Shown here in pieces: positions 6,893 through 8,749 of a stretch of 8,749 nucleotides of DNA. The position numbers and the translations under genes are program-made. The stretch lies in assembly GCA_018665505.1 (NCBI GenBank), contig JABJCS010000089.1, forward strand, positions 1 to 8,749, written 5' to 3'. A model generated the notes under the pieces. That model was not told where the DNA came from. It worked only from the letters and a program-made list of their open reading frames with translations, and did not search any database. Numbering within the stretch: the first letter of the stretch is position 1; each line of letters starts with the position of its first letter. Source of the stretch: Alphaproteobacteria bacterium (lineage in GTDB: Bacteria; Pseudomonadota; Alphaproteobacteria; UBA8366).

Positions 6893-6907
6893 TGTCAGGA
6901 TCTGACA
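6893..6907. promoter_or_regulatory. Candidate operator palindrome TGTCAG-GAT-CTGACA
   Basis: A perfect six-base inverted repeat with a three-base centre lies between the CRP-type site and the putative -10 box, overlapping the latter by two bases. A repressor bound here would block RNA polymerase. The regulator family cannot be named; it does not fit the CooA spacing (five bases, not six, between TGTCA and TGACA). Confidence 0.4.
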
Positions 6908-6918
6908 TAATATGCCCG
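6906..6918 (+). promoter_or_regulatory. Putative activator-dependent -10 element and start point
   Basis: CATAAT (6906..6911) matches five of six bases of the sigma70 -10 consensus, and transcription would start near 6918. No good -35 hexamer lies at the right distance (around 6883..6888, CACAGT). That is what a class II activator-dependent promoter would look like, given the CRP-type site centred at -41.5. Only sequence resemblance supports this. Confidence 0.4.
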
Positions 6919-7058
6919 CGTTAAGGATCACGTGCCCATCGGGACGGATATTATCCCGAGAGTGACCAAAACGAGAGAGTTTGGCTCTTAGACCGAAACA
7001 ATTCAAATAATTGGGAAAACTGAATAGCGGCGACGAAACATTCGCGCGCTATTTTTTT
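6918..7058 (+). ncRNA. Candidate small regulatory RNA (~141 nt) with its own terminator
   Basis: The region between the predicted start and the terminator could form an independent short transcript. Possible helices are GGATCAC (6925..6931) with GTGACC (6962..6967, one bulge) enclosing TCGGGA/TCCCGA (6939..6944 and 6954..6959), CCAAA/TTTGG (6966..6970 and 6980..6984, mutually exclusive with the first helix), CAATT/AATTG (6999..7003 and 7009..7013), and the terminator stem. I do not recognise a known RNA family. The alternative is that this is simply the 3' untranslated region of the M19 operon, or that it encodes a 19-residue peptide from GTG 6932. Confidence 0.35.
7024..7058 (+). terminator. 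Rho-independent terminator
   Basis: The stem ATAGCGGCGA (7024..7033) pairs with TCGCGCGCTAT (7042..7052), leaving one bulged G at 7046 and an eight-base loop, and is followed by T7 (7052..7058). All ten stem pairs are Watson-Crick. It ends rightward transcription 17 bp before the stop codon of the convergent NTF2-like gene. On the minus strand the stem is followed by TCAGTTTT, so it may also act weakly on that gene. Confidence 0.8.
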
Positions 7059-7074
7059 GCATCTTGTATACGGC

Positions 7075-7542
7075 CTATTTCAAGTGGCCCCGCGATTCGT
7101 CCCGCGTTGCCAATTCCGAACCTTGTTTCTCAATAATCCGCCCCAGACGTTCAGCCCCGAAACCCATGCGCTGTAATCCGGATGCGGTATTCGCGATTTC
7201 CTTATAAACACCAATCAATCCATCCTGAAGCGTCACAATGGAGACGCCATCGAACATCGTACGGTTTCCCTCAAAACCCTTGAGTTTCGATTCATAGCTG
7301 AAAACATAACGAACATAACCACTATTCCCATCGCAAATCGGGTCATGAAGATCCCAACGGAAGTTGCAGGCGTCCCTGTGAAAATAATTGCCGATCATAT
7401 CCACAATTCGCTCCCGGCCTTGGAATACACCGTAGAAGACATCGTCATAGACACCATCTTCGACGAAACAATCGGCCACTTCTTCCCCGTCACCGGCACA
7501 AGCCGCGTCGACCATCTTGTGCATCAATGCTCCGAATTCCAT
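7075..7542 (-). CDS. NTF2/SnoaL-like superfamily protein
   Basis: A small cytoplasmic protein with the alpha+beta cone fold of the SnoaL/NTF2-like superfamily, which includes polyketide cyclases, ketosteroid isomerase and hydrolases as well as binding proteins. The visible pattern is an N-terminal helix pair (MEFGALMHKMVDAACAGD), then FVEDGVYDDVFYGVFQGRE, followed by alternating strands. I chose the ATG at 7542 (155 residues) because AGGGAGA lies six bases before it. The frame also opens at 7611, but those 23 extra residues look unlike the family, that ATG overlaps the neighbouring gene's start, and it would leave no room for a promoter. It diverges from the PhyH gene across 67 bp, which suggests co-regulation. 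Catalytic residues cannot be identified, so function is unknown. Confidence 0.8.
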   Translation of the reverse strand: MEFGALMHKMVDAACAGDGEEVADCFVEDGVYDDVFYGVFQGRERIVDMIGNYFHRDACNFRWDLHDPICDGNSGYVRYVFSYESKLKGFEGNRTMFDGVSIVTLQDGLIGVYKEIANTASGLQRMGFGAERLGRIIEKQGSELATRDESRGHLK

Positions 7543-7609
7543 CTCCGCTCTCCCTATCTTCCCACAATGCCGTCCATGCACTAAATTGATCCGAGAGAAG
7601 GAGTGTTCC
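7543..7609. promoter_or_regulatory. Compact divergent promoter spacer
   Basis: These 67 bp separate the starts of the NTF2-like and PhyH-family genes and carry both ribosome binding sites: AGGGAGA on the minus strand and AAGGAG (7598..7603) on the plus strand. Any promoters must overlap here. I see no clear -35/-10 pair or palindrome. Confidence 0.4.
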
Positions 7610-8518
7610 ATGGCTGCACGATTAACCCAAGACGAGATCGAATCTTACCACGAGAACGGATACATCGTGGCCCGGGGTGTCATCACTGGCGAGAAGCTGG
7701 ATGCTTTGCGACGGGAAACCGATAGAATCGTCGCGGAAGCCGCAGGTATCACGGAACACAACGACGTCTACGATTTGGAGGACAGCCACTCTCCGCAGAC
7801 CCCGCGCGTGCGCCGTCTAAAGGAGCCGTATCGACATTTCGAATTCTTCGACAAGATCGCCCGTGACCCAGATGTCGTCGACATCGTGGCACAATTGCTT
7901 GGCCCAGACGTCCGTCTCTACGGCGGCAAGATGAATTTAAAGTCCGCCGGCTATGGCGCGCCGGTCGAATGGCATCAGGATTGGGCCTTTTACCCCCACA
8001 CCAATGACGATGTGCTCGCCACCGGTCTGCTGCTCGATGATTGCGACGAATCTAACGGTCCTCTGTTGGTCGTCCCCGGCAGTCACAAGGGCCCGACCTA
8101 CGACCATCACTCGGATGGCCACTTCTGTGGCGCCATGTCACCAGATGATCCCGAAGCAAAAGCAATCGATTATTCGAAGGCGGTGAAACTGACCGGTAAG
8201 GTCGGCGACATGACCATTCATCACGTCCGCATGGTCCATGGGTCAGAAATGAACGAGTCGAATCGCGCGCGCCGCTTACTGCTGCATGAATACACCGCGG
8301 CAGACGCCTGGCCGTTGGTCGGATTAAAAGGTGAATTTAATCACTGCTTTTACGATTTGATGGTCAAGGGTGAGCCGACCAATCAACCGCGTACGGTACC
8401 GGCCCCGGTGCGCCTACCCTATCCGGCCGCTCTCAAAGGCGGGTCCCTTTACGAAAATCAAAAAGGCCTCGGCAAACGTTTCTTCGAGACGTTCGAGGCT
8501 AAACGCGCAGCAGGCTAA
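7610..8518 (+). CDS. Phytanoyl-CoA dioxygenase (PhyH) family Fe(II)/2-oxoglutarate oxygenase
   Basis: A 302-residue non-heme iron, 2-oxoglutarate-dependent oxygenase of the PhyH family, which hydroxylates acyl-CoAs, ectoine, amino acids or natural-product intermediates. The N-terminus (LTQDEIESYHENGYIVARG) is the typical family opening. The metal triad is H122 and D124 in EWHQDW, plus H210 in RMVHGSEMNESN. R221, eleven residues after H210, is at the place of the 2-oxoglutarate-binding arginine. LLLDDCDESNGPLLVVPGSH at 140-159 is the conserved core strand pair. The start at 7610 is preceded by AAGGAG with a six-base spacer; an upstream ATG at 7517 would add 31 residues that do not look like protein of this family. 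It diverges from the NTF2-like gene and converges with the transporter gene, with stop codons three bases apart. The substrate is unknown. Confidence 0.92.
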   Translation: MAARLTQDEIESYHENGYIVARGVITGEKLDALRRETDRIVAEAAGITEHNDVYDLEDSHSPQTPRVRRLKEPYRHFEFFDKIARDPDVVDIVAQLLGPDVRLYGGKMNLKSAGYGAPVEWHQDWAFYPHTNDDVLATGLLLDDCDESNGPLLVVPGSHKGPTYDHHSDGHFCGAMSPDDPEAKAIDYSKAVKLTGKVGDMTIHHVRMVHGSEMNESNRARRLLLHEYTAADAWPLVGLKGEFNHCFYDLMVKGEPTNQPRTVPAPVRLPYPAALKGGSLYENQKGLGKRFFETFEAKRAAG

Positions 8519-8521
8519 AAC

Positions 8522-8749
8522 TTAAAGCACTTCTTCTGCCGCTTCCTCCACGGCATCAGCACCGATATAACGGCGTAATAATGCCACGCCCAGGTATATG
8601 AACGGCGTGTCCAAGGCGGCCATCCCGACTTTAAACAGATACCCGGCAACGATAATCTTGCCGACAACATCCCATGGCAAACCGAGACCCAGACCAAAAA
8701 AATACTGTTTACGATGACCGTGTCGACGAGCTGAGAGACTATCGTCGAT
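8522..8749 (-). pseudogene. C-terminal part of a YhhQ/VUT-family queuosine precursor transporter, frameshifted
   Basis: This is the 3' end of an inner-membrane protein resembling the VUT (YhhQ) family, which imports queuosine precursors such as preQ0/preQ1. Reading leftward from the edge, one frame encodes STIVSQLVDTVIVNSIF, and the next frame continues with GLPWDVVGKIIVAGYLFKVG and then LDTPFIYLGVALLRR, ending at TAA 8524..8522. Joined, these match the family's SQ-x-DT helix and terminal LDTPFxYLG helix without a gap. The switch happens at a run of seven T's (A's at 8696..8702 on the plus strand); eight would restore one frame. As written, the first frame runs on to a TAG at 8517..8515 with an unrelated tail. 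This may be a sequencing or assembly homopolymer error, a recent mutation, or slippage. The 5' part is outside the window. Confidence 0.75.

Larger units (their letters stand above)
6840..7074. other. Regulatory intergenic region with palindromes and terminator
   Basis: This 235-bp gap lies between the convergent M19 and NTF2-like genes, where only a terminator is expected. Instead it holds, left to right: an AT-rich stretch (6841..6868), a CRP-type palindrome (6869..6884), a second palindrome (6893..6907), a -10-like CATAAT (6906..6911), several short hairpins, and a rho-independent terminator (7024..7058). It also contains a possible 19-codon GTG-started frame (6932..6991). Confidence 0.6.

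Noticed and set aside
6893..6907. CooA (CO sensor) binding site
   Set aside because: Half-sites resemble TGTCA/TGACA, but the spacing is five bases rather than six and no CO-oxidation genes are nearby.
8515..8697. Sixty-codon minus-strand frame starting at ATG 8697
   Set aside because: It is the out-of-frame continuation after the homopolymer frameshift; the adjacent frame carries the real transporter C-terminus.

Overview
The window reads as a chromosomal stretch of a Gram-negative, probably alphaproteobacterial (Rhodospirillales-like) organism. This rests on moderate-to-high GC, dense operons with short spacers, the mix of families (LLM flavin monooxygenase, ICL/PEP-mutase, acyl-CoA dehydrogenase, TauD and PhyH oxygenases, NTF2-like proteins) and one intergenic copy of the ATTCCC-N8-GGGAAT dispersed repeat. 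The lineage call is inference. There are no rRNA or tRNA genes, no CRISPR array and no transposase.

Layout. (1) A leftward operon spans 2773 to 39 and probably continues past the left edge: a divergent YrdC/Sua5-like protein, an isocitrate lyase/PEP-mutase superfamily lyase, a luciferase-like flavin monooxygenase, and the first codons of another gene at 20..1. (2) A 133-bp divergent region separates it from a rightward acyl-CoA dehydrogenase. That gene is followed after one stop codon and one sense codon by a TTG-started histidine phosphatase. (3) A 184-bp gap carries the dispersed inverted repeat. (4) A TauD/TfdA-family 2-oxoglutarate oxygenase and an M19 dipeptidase-family protein overlap by ATGA. 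(5) A 235-bp gap (6840..7074) holds a perfect CRP-type palindrome, a second palindrome, a -10-like hexamer and a strong rho-independent terminator. Together these look like a self-contained ~140-nt transcription unit. (6) A leftward NTF2/SnoaL-like gene and a rightward PhyH-family oxygenase diverge from a 67-bp spacer. (7) At the right edge, the leftward 3' end of a YhhQ/VUT-type queuosine precursor transporter is split between two frames at a run of seven T's.

Taken together the genes look like accessory small-molecule catabolism: two Fe(II)/2OG oxygenases, a flavin monooxygenase, a C-C lyase, an acyl-CoA dehydrogenase and an amidohydrolase-like M19 protein. No substrate can be named from sequence alone. 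The most interesting points are the CRP-box/terminator unit at 6869..7058, the M19 protein lacking part of the classical metal site, the YrdC-like protein with an altered substrate motif in a metabolic operon, and the homopolymer frameshift in the transporter.
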